In this document: in pieces, positions 1 through 10,681 of the stretch
Layout: each line of letters begins with the position of its first letter
Numbering within the stretch: position 1 is the first letter of the stretch
Origin: Raffaelea ambrosiae
Taxonomy: Eukaryota; Ascomycota; Sordariomycetes; Ophiostomatales; Ophiostomataceae
Assembly: GCA_002778195.1 (NCBI GenBank)
Contig: PCDI01000014.1
Span: 62,001-126,000, forward strand
Direction of reading: 5' to 3'
DNA: 64,000 nt
Notes under the pieces: generated by a model
The model's database searches: none
What the model was told of the DNA's origin: nothing
Seen by the model: only the letters and a program-made list of their open reading frames with translations
Program-made: the position numbers and the translations under genes

Positions 1-686
1 AAGAAGAAGTTGAGCCAGACAAACAGATAAAACACGAGGGGGATAAGCAGCTCGAACATCGCACGCTTGTCGTCCGGTGGCAGCACAAACGGGTTGGGAT
101 CGATGTACTGACGTTCCATCCAACTACCCCAGTGGCGGATGGCCTCCCAGACGATGGCCAGGGAACACATCTGCATGAGGAACCAGAAGAACGATGTCAA
201 GACGATAGGTAGCTGTGGGAGGTAGTACCGGTCGACATCGATACATGTCAGAAGCGAGATGATTGCCGCCGCACACGTCAGGATGCACCAGTACCATTGC
301 CAGCGACGGCCAATGGGGCGAAAGCGCTTTTCGGTCGGCAGGTACAAGCGGCCGTGCTTGCTGACGCTCATCAGCACGGGGACCAGACACAAACCAAAGA
401 GCACCGAAAAGGCAATGGCCAGCTTGCCGCGCTGGCCAATAGGTTCGATGGGCGAGTAGCACGACGTGACATTGAGAAACGTGCCGTTGGGAAAGAGATA
501 GGTCGGTGTGTATGGCGCAAACGTGAGCATGCACTTGGAGCCATTGGACAGCGTGCCGTTGTCAAAAAGGGTGTAGTTCCAGAACTGGAGCGCAGTCAGG
601 TTGAAGTGGATGTTGTTAATCAAGGTGTCGGAGGCGTTGTCACCGCCGGGGAAGGAGATGAGGTCGCGGGCGTCGAAGATGGTCAT
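1..686 (-). CDS. DUF2434 fungal membrane protein, 5' part (runs off the left edge)
   Basis: An open minus-strand frame of 228 codons begins with ATG at 686 and continues past base 1, so only the N-terminal part is present. It resembles the DUF2434 family of fungal multi-pass membrane proteins, recognised from an N-glycosylation-rich lumenal start (NLTALQFWNYTLFDNGT, SNGS, FPNGTF, NVTSCYSPI), a first helix (about residues 88-106, AIAFSVLFGLCLVPVLMSV), a basic loop with FRPIGRRWQWYW, two further helices, and the WEAIRHWGSW and LVFYLFVWLNFF stretches. DUF2434 has no established biochemical role known to me. No intron is needed in this part. The start gives a family-like N-terminus (MTIFDARDLI). 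The purine-rich plus strand upstream (1120-1260) fits a pyrimidine-rich leader for this gene. Confidence 0.85.
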   Translation of the reverse strand, partial: MTIFDARDLISFPGGDNASDTLINNIHFNLTALQFWNYTLFDNGTLSNGSKCMLTFAPYTPTYLFPNGTFLNVTSCYSPIEPIGQRGKLAIAFSVLFGLCLVPVLMSVSKHGRLYLPTEKRFRPIGRRWQWYWCILTCAAAIISLLTCIDVDRYYLPQLPIVLTSFFWFLMQMCSLAIVWEAIRHWGSWMERQYIDPNPFVLPPDDKRAMFELLIPLVFYLFVWLNFF

Positions 687-2092
687 TGTGAAGAAAGGGG
701 GAGAGGGGAGAGCTTTCGGGAGATGGCGGTTATGGGTAGTTGTCGGTGCGGTCCACGGTGCCGTCGATGGGTGCCGTCGATGAAGAGGAGAGCAGATAGA
801 TGGCTAGGGTCGCGAACGGACGGCAAACGCCATGCAGACGTGCCGATCTGTACGACGAACGAGTAGAGCAGTAAGAGACCACTGGGGGTCGTCCCCGATG
901 ATCTTGAAAAGCTTCAACAGAGCGCAAAAGTGACGCAAACGATCGTGTCGAGCAACGTCCCGTGTCAAAAGCAACTCGGCGCAGCAAGGCTGTTGCCAAG
1001 ACCGGGTCTATGCCACGCTATTGCAGGCAGTCGACGAGACGGGAGAGACGAGCGCGAACAGCTGCCGGGGAGGGCCTGTTGTGATGCGCTTCGGTCTATA
1101 CTGCTGGCTATCCCAGCAATGGCAAGGACAGCAAAGAAGACGAGGAGGAGAATAAGGGGCGAGACACAAAACCGGCCAAACTGGAGGAGGACAAGAGAAG
1201 CAAGAGAGAAAGAAGAAACAATCAGAGAGAAAGACAGCAAAGAAAGGAACAAATACACGCAAGACGCAATGGGAATCAAACCCGGGCAGAACAGGAAAGC
1301 AGGCAGTATCTTTCCTGTGAAAAGCGGCCATGCCATTGGCCATACTGGCCTGGTCATATTATGGAATGGCCCTTGTCTGCACTGTGGCGGGGAAATTTTG
1401 GGCTCGCTGGGCGCGCTGGGGCCTTTCCGAGCCTCCGGCGGTAGCCCGCCTTGAGCGATTAAAGGCGAGCCACGGATCGGTCGGTAAGCAGAAACGCCCC
1501 TGTCCAAATTTCGAGCCCCATTGTCGTCATTACTCGGCAACTAAAATACGACGTAAGATACTTGTCGCATCCTACTACATACTAACCATGTAGTACTGTT
1601 ATCTACTCGTAGCAATGTCCGTGGTGTGCCCGGGTTTCCTGCAATGATCGCTCTGCTGATGTTTGTTTACGCCGCAAGTAGCTCGTTCTTTTTTTTTTCC
1701 TACCGCGTTGCCTTTAGTCCACAGTCAGCGCCCCATCCGCGTCGTTGCACGGTACGGTGTAGTTACACTGTAGATACACGTAGGATGCTTGTTCCTTTTT
1801 GCCTTCCCTCCCTCGCTCTTTCCTATTTAATTCGCAGTGCTGGTGATGCACAACAGCCGCATTCAAGCCACACCGACCCCCGGTGTTCGCCACAGACGCA
1901 ATGACCCGTGCGCGACCCCACATTATCTTACGCGCTGCTGCTCATTGGTTTGACCTGCTGAAGCCGAACGTTGCTGCCTCACTTTCGTGTCCGTGGAGCC
2001 TAAGCAACGAAGCTTCCAGCCCGCGGTCACCCTGATAGTGGTTTCGCGCCCGAATCGACTCGCCTACGACGACCGCCGCCCGGACACAAGCC
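687..2092. other. Intergenic region between divergent DUF2434 and COG5 genes
   Basis: About 1.4 kb shared by two divergent genes. The plus strand is purine-rich around 1120-1260 (leader side of the minus-strand gene) and pyrimidine-rich around 1680-1900 (leader side of COG5). Open frames here, including a 191-codon one at 965-1540, have no family resemblance. I see no RNA gene. Confidence 0.6.
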
Positions 2093-3490
2093 ATGGCCGA
2101 CGCCGGCGCAGATGAGCAGCCGTCCTATATCGACTACGAGACTTTTTTGGCGCCCGAATTCCGTCCTGAGGTCTTTGCCAACTCCCTCGTCCTCTCAACC
2201 AACGACCCCAACGATGCTCCCTTGGACCTGTCCACGCCGCTTTCCAAAGTGCTCTTCGATATCCAGGAGATCGACTCCCATATCGACGTTCTCACCGCAC
2301 AGTCGGCAGTACCCCTTCTTACGCACACCAAAGAGCAGACACAGACCAGTGGCCGTACGGTTGATGAGCTCGAGCCCCAGATCCAGTCTCTGAACAGCAG
2401 CTACAAGCAGCTCGAGAAGCAGGTCACCCAGAAACATGCCGAAGCAGACGAAGTGAGACAGGTCGTCCTCCGCCTCTGGGACACCCTGCGGCTGGGTCGG
2501 TCCGTTGGGCGCTGTCTGCAGCTCGGCCGCCAGCTCGAGGTGCAGTATGCCGAGCTGTCAGTGACCGGAACAGGCGCAGACACAGCGAAGAAAGAGGATC
2601 ACCGCGCATTGGTGCGCTGTGCACACACCATCCTCGGACTTCGCGAGATCCTGCAGCAAACTGCTCCAGGGGAGGAGGGACACGGCCTCGACAAGGTGGC
2701 CGCCATCCGCAGTCTACAAGACGGCATCGTCGCACCAATCGAAAAGTCAGTCCACGACTTGGCTGATCGTATCGTGCGGGAGTTCTCCCTCGGGTCATCC
2801 GCCAACTCGTTGACGTTTGTACAGTCAGAAGAAGCCAAAGCAAAGACCATCTCTGCATTGCTCGCCCTATACCTTCTCTCTCCGACTGCCCTTGCCAAAG
2901 GTGAGAACTGGACTCCCACAGCCATGCTGCAGGCCCTTGAGTCATATCTTCGCGCAGCTCTGCAGAGCAGTATCACCGCTCTGGCCCGGTCCTTGGCCTC
3001 GTTGCCCTCCCTTGAGCGTACCCTTGGCGAGGTTAGCGCTCGCTGCCAGAATCTCGTCGCCTTGGAACTGGTACTCGATTCGACCAAAATACCCGAGCAT
3101 CCACTACGGTCGCTGCTGTCTTTGCCGACGCGCGTGACGGAAGAGGCCAGCGCTGGCGCCGGCGCCGGCGCCGGTAACGGTACCCTGTTGCAGCCCCTGT
3201 TGGCGAAGCTCGAAACCGGCTCCCTGCCTTCCTACTTCTGGCGAACACTGGCCAGCAGCATGTCACCGCGGGTGCAGGACATTGTCATACGCGGCGGTGT
3301 CGCAGCGCGCACGCTGCGGTCCAACAAGAACAGCGTCAGCGACGCCATTCACGAGTGCGTTGTCCGTGGTGTGCAGCCCTCGGGTGCACTGGCGAGTAAG
3401 AACAAGGGGAGATTGGCCAACGCAGGTCGAGGCTGGGAGCGAGAGATTGCCGTCATGGTCGGCAGTGTCACAGGACACCTGGGACGGTAA
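2093..3490 (+). CDS. COG5: Conserved oligomeric Golgi complex subunit 5 (COG5)
   Basis: A single-exon gene of 465 codons, the usual size for filamentous-fungal COG5. COG5 belongs to lobe B of the eight-subunit COG tether, which captures recycling vesicles at the Golgi and so maintains glycosylation enzymes. The N-terminal half carries the family signature: YIDYETFLAPEF at residues 12-23, then FANSLVLSTN, DAPLDLSTPLSKVLFD and LLTHTKEQ. A helical coiled-coil stretch follows (about residues 90-150), containing LGRSVGRCLQLGRQLEVQYAEL. A small Gly/Ala repeat (GAGAGAGNG, about residue 355) interrupts the C-terminal half. The ATG at 2093 gives the conserved start. The next gene lies 416 bp downstream on the same strand. 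Identification rests on recalled family sequence. Confidence 0.9.
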   Translation: MADAGADEQPSYIDYETFLAPEFRPEVFANSLVLSTNDPNDAPLDLSTPLSKVLFDIQEIDSHIDVLTAQSAVPLLTHTKEQTQTSGRTVDELEPQIQSLNSSYKQLEKQVTQKHAEADEVRQVVLRLWDTLRLGRSVGRCLQLGRQLEVQYAELSVTGTGADTAKKEDHRALVRCAHTILGLREILQQTAPGEEGHGLDKVAAIRSLQDGIVAPIEKSVHDLADRIVREFSLGSSANSLTFVQSEEAKAKTISALLALYLLSPTALAKGENWTPTAMLQALESYLRAALQSSITALARSLASLPSLERTLGEVSARCQNLVALELVLDSTKIPEHPLRSLLSLPTRVTEEASAGAGAGAGNGTLLQPLLAKLETGSLPSYFWRTLASSMSPRVQDIVIRGGVAARTLRSNKNSVSDAIHECVVRGVQPSGALASKNKGRLANAGRGWEREIAVMVGSVTGHLGR

Positions 3491-3906
3491 ATATATGTTC
3501 AAATCTGCATTCAAATGGCCTCGCGACTGTCCCACACAAACGCCGCAATGATCTCACGAACTTCGGCACTCTCTGGTTTGCATTTTGTTATTTCGCAAGG
3601 TCCAGTTCGTACATATTATATCCTGTTTCTCCCTGTCACAGGCGCATAACAAATTCACGATGAGTCATATTTAAAGCATATGCCGAAGCTCCTAGAACGG
3701 AAGCGTTTAGTGGCGGCCCCACTAAAGCTGGCCGCCTAGCACCACCAAGACGCAAATTTTGGCAGCGTCCACCTTTGGCTTCGCGAGGACCAATTCCAAT
3801 TTAAGAAGCTCGTCGCTGTTCTTTGCCGACAAATCTGCCCTCGAAAACCAAGAACGTCGCCACAAGTCATCGCATACGCCCATATTCACTGCTAGTCGCC
3901 GTAACC
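3491..3906. other. Intergenic, COG5 to formyl-THF deformylase
   Basis: A 416-bp spacer holding the COG5 3' end and the promoter of the next gene. The one notable site is TGAGTCA at 3661-3667, listed separately. No other structure was recognised. Confidence 0.5.
3661..3667 (+). promoter_or_regulatory. TGAGTCA: candidate Gcn4/CPC-1 (AP-1 type) site
   Basis: A perfect TGAGTCA lies 240 bp upstream of the ATG of the formyl-THF deformylase gene. Gcn4 in yeast and CPC-1/CpcA in filamentous fungi bind TGASTCA and induce amino-acid, purine and one-carbon genes on starvation. A 7-mer can occur by chance, so this is a candidate only. Confidence 0.35.
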
Positions 3907-4758
3907 ATGTCCAATTCCCACATTCTCACGCTCTCCTGCCCGGACAAGCCGGGCATTGTCCACGCCGTTACCGGCGTCCTGGCCGACCACAAGCTCAACA
4001 TCGTGGACCTACAGCAATTCTCTGACCGGGACTCAGACACGTTTTTCATGCGTGTCCACTTTGGTCCCACGGATACGGAGAGCACCGGATTCCTAGCCAA
4101 GCCATTTGATGCACTGGCTACCGACTTCTCCATGCAATACGATATCCGGCCGGTGGCGCAAAAGGTACGCGTGCTGATCATGGTATCCAAGATCGGCCAC
4201 TGCCTGAACGACTTGTTGTTCCGTGCCAAGACGGGCCAGCTGCGCGTGGAAGTACCCCTGGTAGTGTCGAACCACCCCGAGTTCGCCGACCTTGTGCAGT
4301 CATACGGCATAGAGTTTGCCCACCTGCCCGTAACAAAGGACACCAAGGCTCAGCAGGAGGGCCGCATCTTGGAGCTGGTCAAGCAGCACGACATCGAGTT
4401 GATCGTGCTGGCGCGGTATATGCAGGTGCTGTCCCCGACACTTTGTGAGGCCATGTCTGGCCGCATCATCAACATTCACCATAGCTTTTTGCCAAGTTTC
4501 AAAGGTGCCAAGCCTTACCATCAGGCCTACGATCGCGGCGTCAAGATCATTGGCGCGTCTGCTCACTTTGTCACGGCCGACCTAGACGAGGGCCCGATTA
4601 TTGAGCAGCGGGTGACGCGAGTGGACCACACAATGACGCCCAAGGAGTTGGTAGACGAAGGGTCCAACGTGGAGAGCCAGGTGTTGGCAGCAGCTGTGAA
4701 GTGGTACGCTGAGCGCAAAGTCTTTCTCAACGGCACAAAGACGGTTGTTTTCAATTAG
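3907..4758 (+). CDS. purU: Formyltetrahydrofolate deformylase
   Basis: A single exon of 283 codons, the normal PurU length. The enzyme hydrolyses 10-formyl-THF to THF and formate and so balances one-carbon pools. An N-terminal ACT domain (about residues 4-85) contains LSCPDKPGIVHAVTGVLADH. The C-terminal formyltransferase domain (about 90-283) carries the catalytic Asn-His-Asp set: the Asn and loop in INIHHSFLPSFKGAKPYHQA, the His in GASAHFV, and the Asp in DLDEGPII. The ATG at 3907 is the first in frame. The open frame extends 28 codons upstream only through a UUG, so a longer product is not proposed. No break or intron is visible. Confidence 0.93.
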   Translation: MSNSHILTLSCPDKPGIVHAVTGVLADHKLNIVDLQQFSDRDSDTFFMRVHFGPTDTESTGFLAKPFDALATDFSMQYDIRPVAQKVRVLIMVSKIGHCLNDLLFRAKTGQLRVEVPLVVSNHPEFADLVQSYGIEFAHLPVTKDTKAQQEGRILELVKQHDIELIVLARYMQVLSPTLCEAMSGRIINIHHSFLPSFKGAKPYHQAYDRGVKIIGASAHFVTADLDEGPIIEQRVTRVDHTMTPKELVDEGSNVESQVLAAAVKWYAERKVFLNGTKTVVFN

Positions 4759-5350
4759 AATTTAAATACGAGTTGGCTGGGTTTCTGACCTCGAAGAGGC
4801 GGCGAACAGGGGAGCAGGCGAGCGGGTCAAAAAAGAAAGAAAGAAAGAAAGAGAGAAAGAGAAGGGCCGGGCAATTATAGGAAACAAAAGAAAGGTTGGC
4901 GAGGACGAGGAAATTCCGACGAGGATAGAAGAGAAGAGAAGAGAACGAAAATAAATCCCCGGGGATTTTCTGGCCGTTTTGGACAGAAGCATGTGAAAGT
5001 CTCTCCATTCCAGGCCCAATTAGCTGCGAGCTACGCACAACAACCTTCTACAAATTTCACGTGTGCAGCAAGCCCAGCTCGTGGTTATGGGAAGGCTTTG
5101 TGTGCTGCATCAGCTTGCAGTTCAAATAGGCACCGACATAGTTGAAACCGCTATTGGTGACCGGTTGCGCGAGAAAATATGTTGGACGTAACTATTTCTT
5201 GGCGTTGGATTAGTGGCGTAGAATGCCTTATGTAAAAACAGCGTCATTAGTGCCTGCCGTCGTATTTGTACGACTGCCGTCCCTTTTTGCAGCTTCATCT
5301 CTAACAGCGAAACACACTTCACAACGGCCAACACCGGAGCCTGCCTAGCC
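4759..5350. other. Intergenic, with an AG-rich simple repeat
   Basis: A 592-bp gap. Around 4830-4865 there is an imperfect AAAG/AG microsatellite (aagaaagaaagaaagagaga), and 4920-4950 is similarly purine-rich. The rest is the promoter of the following gene. No extra coding potential was recognised. Confidence 0.5.
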
Positions 5351-6302
5351 ATGGCCAGCAACGACGCACCGCTATCAGCTGGCCGCTGGCACATTACAGC
5401 ACCGGAGCCGTTCACACGCCTTGGCAGCTACCTACATCGCGGCTTCTACGCCGGCGCGCTGCCCCTTCGCGGCATTTACTATTTCTTGCGCCGCCCGCAG
5501 TTTTACCCCTTGTTCGCTGGTCGCCTGCTGCCGCTCTCCATCATTTCCTTCCTGGTATACTTCATCCTCTTTGCGTTTGCCTTTCTACCACAGTTTGCGT
5601 TCCTGGCCATATTCCACGGCTGGGGCGCATGGTTCAATGCTGTGGTGTTGGTCCTGGGCGAGGGTCTGGTCATCATCCAGGGCCTCTTCGAAGGCTTCTT
5701 CGTGGATGAGTGCCGCGTTGATGTCTTTGACGTAAGCGAACATCATATATTGAGGTCCAAATTCTCGCCGGGAACTCTCTCCAGCTGACCCACACCAGGC
5801 AACACTCATCGACCTTGGTCATGCAGACCTCGTCTCTCCCCATCGCCTGCTCTTTCCCGACGCCCCCAACTCTGTCAAGATGCTCGGCAAGCCCACCACT
5901 TCGGCGGCCTATCAGCCCTGGAGTGTCGTCCAGATTATTGAATTGATCGTTTGCCTGCCGCTCAATTTTATCCCCTATGTTGGCACTCCCGCTTTCATTA
6001 TTATTACCGGAGCCCGCTTAGGCAAGCTATCTCAATACCGTTGGTACAAGCTGCGCGGCCTCAGCCGCAGGGAGCAGAAGAAAGAAATTCGTGACCGCGC
6101 CTGGGACTACACCTGGTTTGGCACTGTTGCCATGATCCTCGAGCTCGTGCCTATCCTGTCCTTCTTTTTCTTGCTGACATCCACAGCCGGATCGGCCATC
6201 TGGGCAGCCGAGGTTGAAAACAGCAGGAAGGCCCTGGAGGCCCTGACCCATGTGGCAGCCGAGCCTGGCGAGGATGTTCACTACGAAGACGACCCTGTCT
6301 GA
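5351..6302 (+). CDS. EI24-domain membrane protein, RRT8/LDS-like
   Basis: Two exons, 5351-5731 and 5799-6302, encode 294 aa. The 67-nt intron has donor GTAAGC, branch CTGAC and acceptor CCAG, and it joins in phase 0 (VFD|ATLIDLG). The protein resembles the fungal EI24/RRT8 family (yeast Rrt8 and Lds1/2 act at lipid droplets and in spore-wall formation). Hydrophobic segments are at about residues 55-80 (LPLSIISFLVYFILFAFAF), 83-115 (FLAIFHGWGAWFNAVVLVL), a PLNFIPYVGTPAFIIITGA hairpin near 175-195, and a final helix (ELVPILSFFFLLTSTAG) near 245-262. The conserved YVGTP...GARLGK and the acidic tail are typical. The first ATG follows a conventional leader. The biochemical role is not established. 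Confidence 0.8.
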
Positions 6303-7213
6303 CTTGGTTTTTGGTGGAAAGTGCACGGGTTACATTGTGTTGCCACTTCCATTTGGCCATGATATTCTGGCATGTGCCCTATGCTAGTTTAGACTATCAA
6401 CCACTTGCCTTTTTGCTTCTCTGCTATTACGTTGTCTAGTTTTGAGTTTAGTTTTGGCTACGCCTTTTTGGGAGAGGAGGAGGGGGGTTCAACTATTCGC
6501 TAAAGTTGTACAATATACTGTGATACTAAATACAATTCATATTGCATAAACTTGTTCTCTATCATTGACACCGTCAGAGGGTTCATCAGAAGGTGCATCA
6601 GAAGGTGCATGCGTGTCCGCGGAGTTGTATCTCATTTGCACATTCACTTGAATTGTCTTCCGTGTCGCTCTTTCCATTTCCAGTGATAATCCATGTGGCG
6701 TTCTTAGACTTCGCGCCGTGCCCGGTCCGCAGACAACGTGTTTAGCACGCGTTCCTTCCGTTTTTATCTGGCAGCGAGTCGTTCCTTCTCTTTGGGGTAA
6801 TAGAAATAAGGCCGAAACGCCACTTCCAAACAAGAGACGAGAGTGGCACGCATTCATCCTCTGCACCCCCCCCTCCTCCATATCTCTATGTGGCTCTAGC
6901 TTTTCGTTTGCCAGCTTCTTTTCGTCCCTCTTTCCATTTTCTTATTCCATCGTTCCAAGCCTCTCCTTCCTTTCTTTCTTTCATTTTTTTCTTCATTTCA
7001 TTCCCTTCATCAACGTCTTGGTTCTCATTTGCACACACTCTTTTTGTACTCCTTGCAGTGGCTGCTTGTCTTCATAATCCTGTCTACAACTTCATTCTTT
7101 GGTCTTGTTTCGTCTATTCACTCGTTCTAATCCAACTACGAGACAGACATTTCAACCCCAGGTCAGAGAGCCTACATCCTCTCCTCAGTCCATAGTTGAT
7201 CGTGGACCGCAAG
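6303..7213. other. Intergenic; long pyrimidine-rich leader
   Basis: About 0.9 kb. The stretch 6868-7040 is strongly CT-rich on the plus strand, as expected for the promoter or leader of the following plus-strand gene. GTGCATCAGAAG-like short repeats occur at 6585-6612. No gene was recognised. Confidence 0.5.
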
Positions 7214-9724
7214 ATGCTTTATTTGAAGTATCTGGCAGCCTCCGTGCTGACTTTGGCACCATTGGTCTCAACCCTGCCTGTGGAGTTCGTAGGATTCCCG
7301 TCTTTCTACAATGTCTGGAGCATATGCTAACGGGACCAGAGAGTCGTCTTCGATTGTTGACGAAGTGCCGACTGAATTCGTAACGACCCCCTGCTCGTCG
7401 TCTTCTACAAGCAGCTATGCCGACTCCTCGTACACAGTGGTAGTTGAGACGTTCACCGTTCCTCTACATCCATCCAAGACATCAGAAACAGTGTCTTCGA
7501 TTTCTGGCGAGCTTACTTCTGTTACTGCTACATTCACTGTTCCCAGTGGCACAAACTCGATGACCCTGCTGCACACATTCACATACACAGCGGTGTCTGG
7601 GTCGGGCTTGTCAAACTCGGCCACACATGCACACACGGAAACACCTGATAGTGTCTTCTCAGTTTCAGCCGACAGTATCCCAATCACAGAGATTTCTGCT
7701 CCAACGCCAACTGTCTCGACGTCCAGCGTTGCCGTGTTATTTTCAGACGTTACATCCATGCCCCTTGGCAACCAGCTGGTTGCAAAAACGGTTCTTCCCC
7801 TTCTGGGTGGACAGAAGGAACAGAATGAAGCTGCACGCTTGGGCCATACTCTGACAGTTCCTGGTGGTGAACCCGATGGTTCTGGAAACCCGACAGCAAC
7901 AGAGATTACTCTATCTTCCCCGGACAGTGAACCTATAGAACCGTTACCTTTGAGCACGGTGCCAGATCTGCCCGTCTCGTCTTTCCATATCACATCCTGG
8001 CCAGGCGAGACAGACACAACTTGCTCTTCAACTACATCCATCACAGGGAGTCCAACTGAATCTTGCGAGTCGTCCTCTACCACTGGATTGCCGGTAACCA
8101 TTACATATGAATTGACAACAAAGGTCACAATCACGGCCGATATTGAGACTGAGACTACGGCCTCGAGCATACAGCCAAACAGCAATGCCATCACACTCAC
8201 CTACACACTGCCAGCGGGTGTAAGCCTGTCTTCTACTGCTGTTAAATTCACGACTTCCTGGCCTCATCCCCGCCCATCCTCTTCTGGTCGCGTCTCAGAT
8301 TCGTCTGTTTCACCTACAGGCGGTACTGCCTCGAGCTCCTTCGCGCGCAGTCAGACATCGGTGAATGCTACCACTACCATCCAGCCTTCGTCATTCGTTC
8401 CGTCGAGCCATAACACCGCAAATTCAACGGCATTCCCATCGATATCTGCAGGCAGTACTGTGCTTTCGAGTGAGGTTTGGCCGCCAACTGGAAGTGGTTT
8501 CTCTGATACAACTTTGATAGCCACTGCAACCTTGACCCGGACTTTCTCCGCCCCATCAGCGGTTACTGTGTTGCCTACGCTCTCCCTGAACACAGAGTCG
8601 TCTCAGCAGTCCTCAGCCCCTGAATCAACTTCCACTGCCTTTGTTATTCTTACCATGACCACGACATTCACTAATGTGAATGTGTCAACCATACTCCCAC
8701 ACATCTCGCTGCCGTCCTCGGTGACATTTTCGTCATTGACGGCAATTTCATCGACCACAGTGACCCGGGTAACGAATGTCTCAGTCTCACTACCACTGGC
8801 GACGTCAAATTTCCCGGTGCCTGGTACAACTCCAATTGCAAACGCCACAACATCTAGTCATAGTATTTCGATGAATTCCACAGCGTCAGCCGGGCCCGCC
8901 GCTTCCGGCACTGGGTTGTCAACTGGGCATCTGGCGAGACGCGAGATGGATCGACGTCTTCAGAGACGAAGTGAGATAAAAAAGCGGAACCCTCGCACAA
9001 AGACCGGCAGCTTTGTGCTTGATTTGAGTCAATTGTTTTCTTTCGTCTGGGATTGTACAAGGGATTAGTAACTTAAGCTGACGTCTTCCCGGTTGAGTTT
9101 GATGACTTTACTGTGCGAGCTGGGCCGAATCACGAAATTCCCCAGCCTCAGGACATCGCCAATCCCTACCACGGCTTCAGCTTCAGCACAGGGTTCAAGC
9201 AGGTGTCCCAGACTGGCCCATATATTCCAGCCTCTGAGCCAGCTATGCTGCAGCATAATTCCACGACTCTTGTCCCCAGGGGCCAAGAAAACCCCGCGAA
9301 GATTAGCTTGGTCAATCGCGATGCCAAATTTAGCATGGTCTCGTGGAAAATGGGTTGCAACTCCACATCATTGGCATGCCACTTCAATTTTACAGGCCTG
9401 CGGCGGCACTACCCGTCAGACAACGAAACAGTTGTTGGCTCAGAGCTGGTTGTTGTCGACGCTTGCAAGAAAACGGCAGGTTGTCCGTTGTCTCCCGTTT
9501 CTCTCCAGCGGGTTTCGTTGGCCAATCTGACCGCTGTCACTGTTGATCTTGACCATGATAGTGAGCCCTTGGCTCTCTGGTGGGCGGACGACCTTCATTT
9601 CGACTATGCCTGCAGCGACTCCAGTATTTGCCAGTCCGGTTTTCCACAGGAGGCGCTGCGCAGCAGCCTCGGCCTCTGGCATCGCATTGCCTCTTATTCC
9701 ACTCCCCAAACTTTTACAAACTAG
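7214..9724 (+). CDS. Secreted Ser/Thr-rich mucin-like protein with a C-terminal fungal wall-type domain (exon borders uncertain)
   Basis: Three pieces seem to belong together. A short exon at 7214 encodes a signal peptide (MLYLKYLAASVLTLAPLVST). A long frame ending in a stop at 9066-9068 is rich in Ser, Thr and Val (about 550 codons, mucin-like, many N-x-S/T sites, dibasic-rich end near RREMDRRLQRR). A third frame, open from 9077 to 9724, contains FDDFTV, then NPYHGFSFSTGF, a cysteine-rich middle and LALWWADDLHFDYACS. That last pattern matches a recurrent fungal secreted domain (FDDL...NPYxxFxFxxGF...WFxDNL). The first intron may run from GT at 7289 to AG at 7343, which restores frame. The second join could use a donor near 9015 and acceptor at 9097, but these signals are weak. 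Alternatives are two genes, or a frameshifted gene. Likely cell-wall or extracellular. Confidence 0.6.
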
Positions 9725-10681
9725 TTGCCCCACTACTATGGGTTGTTCTGGCGCTGCGTCATGCTCGCAGCTCGTGTTTCTTTTATCCCAATGTTATGCA
9801 ACTTTGGAGTGTCGATCAATGTTTACTTGCGCAGGGGCTGTATGATTAATTGCCCAATCATGAGGGATTTAGCCAAGATGTAGTTACTATGTACACTCCA
9901 AACGCTATGCGGGGGAGAACATGTAATACGGAGAGACAATTGCCATTTCAACTCAGTGCACCCGGTCTCGAATTGCGGTGCCGTTTCCGATGACGATCGT
10001 TTCTCCGCAACCAGACCTTGGCCAGACCTCGGGCTAACGGTCGACCCCTGCCCTGACTCGCGACACGGCAGTCGTAGGTCGGGAATAAGGCCTACGGGCC
10101 TGGTGTAAGTCACAGGACAGGAAGATTTATATCCGATGGCTGGACAGTTGAGGCCGATACGAGAACTTCAAAATAGCGCCCCTTTATCGGTGACTTTCCC
10201 TGATTTGGACCAGAGCGCAGACCCAGAATTCCGACAAGGAGATGACTGTTTGCTGAGGGACCGGGCGTGCATGTGTGGGCTGTTCGCGCCTGCGATTGCA
10301 TGCCATATCTAGATAGCAGAAACCGATTTTTGCATTTGATGCACCGCGTTGTTGCGAAAATCTTGGCTACCGCTCTCAACTTTGCTTGTCCTCGGCGGCT
10401 TCATTACGCCAGCCAGCCACCCCCCCCCCCCCCCCTTTTCCCTCCCCACAGCGTTATCGGGATCCGGGGCCGATCTCTGACCGGCAAACCTTAATCGATC
10501 TTCTCTGGTTGTTCCACACCCCATCCCGTATCTGCTTGGTAATGCAGAAGGCATGCGGCCAAACCTTTCCCCTTAAGAGGCAGACCACTCCATATAAGCA
10601 AAGTTTTCCTGGCCGTTGGTTGCATCTCGTTTCTTGTCGCCCGAGAGGCAGCCTGCTAGTGTTTCACTTTGTCAGTGTTGA
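9725..10681. other. Intergenic with poly-C run and a TATA element
   Basis: A 957-bp gap. It includes a 16-base C run at 10420-10435 and TATAAG at 10593-10598, about 85 bp upstream of the first ATG of the transporter gene, so probably its core promoter. No gene was recognised. Confidence 0.5.

Noticed and set aside
965..1540. 191-codon minus-strand frame in the first intergenic region
   Set aside because: Pyrimidine-rich leader sequence of the DUF2434 gene. The peptide is Ser/Leu/Phe low-complexity.
3823..3906. 28-codon N-terminal extension of formyl-THF deformylase that looks basic, like a mitochondrial presequence
   Set aside because: It starts at UUG, not ATG. No in-frame ATG exists upstream of 3907, and the shorter protein has the normal family length.
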